Part shown: positions 53,215-54,498 of the stretch, in pieces
Layout: every line of letters starts with the position of its first letter
How positions within the stretch are numbered: position 1 is the stretch's first letter
Source: Fulvivirga imtechensis AK7
Lineage (GTDB): Bacteria > Bacteroidota > Bacteroidia > Cytophagales > Cyclobacteriaceae
Direction of reading: 5' to 3'
NCBI RefSeq assembly: GCF_000331535.1
Contig: NZ_AMZN01000073.1
Span: forward strand, 1-54,498
Length of the DNA stretch: 54,498 nt
Notes under the pieces: model-generated
Database searches by the model: none
Seen by the model: only the letters and a program-made list of their open reading frames with translations
What the model was told of the DNA's origin: nothing
Made by a program: the position numbers and the translations under genes

Positions 53215-54340
53215 AAAATTGCCAGTAACAGTATTAAGTGGTTTCCTTGGTACGGGAAAGACCACACTTTTAAATCATGTGCTTCACAACAGGAAGGGGT
53301 TGAAAGTAGCGGTTATCGTCAACGATATGAGCGAAATAAACATCGATAGTCAGCTTGTGAAAAATGAGATCAGACTTTCCAGAACGGACGAAAAGCTTGT
53401 AGAGATGAGTAACGGTTGTATTTGCTGCACGTTAAGGGAAGACCTGATGATTGAGGTAGAGCGACTGGCGAAGCAAAATAAATTTGACTACCTGCTAATC
53501 GAGAGTACTGGTATCTCGGAACCTATACCCGTAGCACAGACCTTTTCTTTTGCTACAGAAGACGATCTGTATGACCTTAGTCAGTTGACACGGCTGGACA
53601 CTATGGTGACAGTGGTAGATGCCTGTAATTTTTTTACCGACTTTGGTAGCGCGGAAACAGTAGCAGACAGAAGTATGACCGATGATACTGGGGACGAACG
53701 TGCCATTGTCAACTTACTGACCGACCAGATTGAGTTTGCCAATGTGATCCTGCTTAACAAAACTGATCTCGTAGACAGTGATCAACTCCATGTTCTGGAA
53801 GGCATTATTTCAAGGCTCAATCCGGAAGCCAAACTGATCAGGACCAGCTTTGGAAAAATTGATCCACAACTGATCCTGAATACCAGGCTGTTTGATTATG
53901 AAAAGGCAGAACAGTCTGCCGGGTGGATACGGGAGTTGAATAAAGAACATACTCCTGAAACCGAAGAATATGGCATATCCTCGTTCGTATTTCGTGAACG
54001 CAGGCCGTTTGATCGGGAGAAGTTCCTGAAATATGCTACCCAATCCTGGCCTGCTAATGTCATCAGGAGCAAGGGGTTGTTTTGGTTTGCTTCGGAGCCT
54101 GAAGTGGCCTATTTATGGAGCCAGGCCGGAGGCTCCGTGAAGGCGGACATTTATGGCAGGTGGTGGGCTTCTGTGCCCATAAGGGATAGGGTAAGGAGTG
54201 AAGCATATATGCAAAATCAGAACAGTATTATGCAGAAGTGGGACAAGCAATGGGGCGACCGGATGAATGAGATCGTATTCATAGGCCGTGATATGGATAA
54301 ATCAGCTATTATTAGGGATATGGCAAGCTGCCTTCATTGA
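53174..54340 (+). CDS. COG0523-family GTPase, zinc metallochaperone-like (ZigA/ZNG1 group)
   Basis: A G3E P-loop GTPase of 388 residues from the ATG at 53174; in-frame ATGs at 53195 and 53198, closer to the KKLPVTVLSGF start usual in the family, are good alternatives. Walker A GFLGTGKTTL, the metal-binding GCICC (C82, C84, C85), Walker B-like LLIESTGISEP and the G4 motif LLNKTDLV are all present. The C-terminal CobW domain ends near GRDMDKSAI. Members deliver zinc to essential enzymes when zinc is short and are classic Zur targets. It follows MerC in the divergent arm of operator D. Confidence 0.93.
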   Translation: MKINFLKMMLKRAKKLPVTVLSGFLGTGKTTLLNHVLHNRKGLKVAVIVNDMSEINIDSQLVKNEIRLSRTDEKLVEMSNGCICCTLREDLMIEVERLAKQNKFDYLLIESTGISEPIPVAQTFSFATEDDLYDLSQLTRLDTMVTVVDACNFFTDFGSAETVADRSMTDDTGDERAIVNLLTDQIEFANVILLNKTDLVDSDQLHVLEGIISRLNPEAKLIRTSFGKIDPQLILNTRLFDYEKAEQSAGWIRELNKEHTPETEEYGISSFVFRERRPFDREKFLKYATQSWPANVIRSKGLFWFASEPEVAYLWSQAGGSVKADIYGRWWASVPIRDRVRSEAYMQNQNSIMQKWDKQWGDRMNEIVFIGRDMDKSAIIRDMASCLH

Positions 54341-54498
54341 TTTGTGGTTGTTTAGTGCAGATACAAAAACCCCGGATCCAATCCCTTCCCGCCGGGAACC
54401 CAAATAATTATTCAATTCTTCACTACCGTCATCCCGAGGTAACCAACAACTTTCAGTTGATTTTGTGGATAATGACATAGCTTTCAGAACGGCCTTGA

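Overview
The window comes from a Bacteroidota chromosome, most likely order Cytophagales (Fulvivirga-like). Signs are a type IX secretion cargo with a gliding-motility C-terminal domain plus a PorP/SprF partner, a DUF3276 (PUR-domain) protein, a FecI/FecR-type pair, TonB-dependent receptors with carboxypeptidase-like N-terminal domains, and promoters of the Bacteroidota form TTTG/TTG-N17-20-TAnnTTTG. The genus is an inference. No tRNA, rRNA, CRISPR array, integrase or complete transposase was seen.

Layout. 0.3-10 kb: T9SS type B PKD protein and PorP/SprF protein, a CCA-adding-type enzyme, a TPR protein, an ECF sigma factor with a translationally coupled membrane partner, FtsE, a small transaldolase and the SRP RNA (minus strand). 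10-16 kb: small unknown proteins, a MITE-like repeat, and a sugar-oxidation operon (Tat-signalled gluconate dehydrogenase subunit 3-like protein, GMC oxidoreductase, sugar isomerase/epimerase). 16-31 kb: a surface lipoprotein divergent from a FecI-type sigma factor, a tiny lipoprotein and a FecR protein, MscS channel, glutaryl-CoA dehydrogenase and tryptophan 2,3-dioxygenase, a MORN-repeat protein, an FAD dehydrogenase with a CoA-binding protein, a LuxC-like acyl-CoA reductase, a ferredoxin, and DUF58 and DUF3276 proteins.

31.1-54.3 kb is the most interesting part: what looks like a metal-starvation island under one Fur/Zur-type repressor. Four good copies (and one weak copy) of a palindrome built on TGCAAC-N3-GTTGCA lie on the promoters of (i) an operon beginning with a 36-residue Cys/His-tailed peptide gene, (ii) a TonB receptor, and (iii) a divergent zinc block. 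The first operon continues on the plus strand for about 18 kb: peptide, GRDP-like protein, unknown 305-residue protein, TonB receptor, DUF4374 (XusB-like) lipoprotein, siderophore-type TonB receptor, four ABC-2/DUF3526-type permeases around one ATPase, a DUF5916 barrel protein and a MATE exporter. The zinc block holds an FtsX-type permease with a His-rich loop and its frameshifted ATPase, a small secreted protein, the Fur-family regulator and a methyltransferase on the minus strand, and a MerC-domain protein and a COG0523 zinc-chaperone GTPase on the plus strand.

My leading hypothesis is that the peptide is a ribosomally made metallophore or metal-binding peptide, matured by the two poorly known proteins, exported by the ABC/MATE proteins and recovered by the XusAB-like receptors under zinc limitation. 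The operators, promoters and peptide are read directly from the sequence. The chemistry and the metal are inference.
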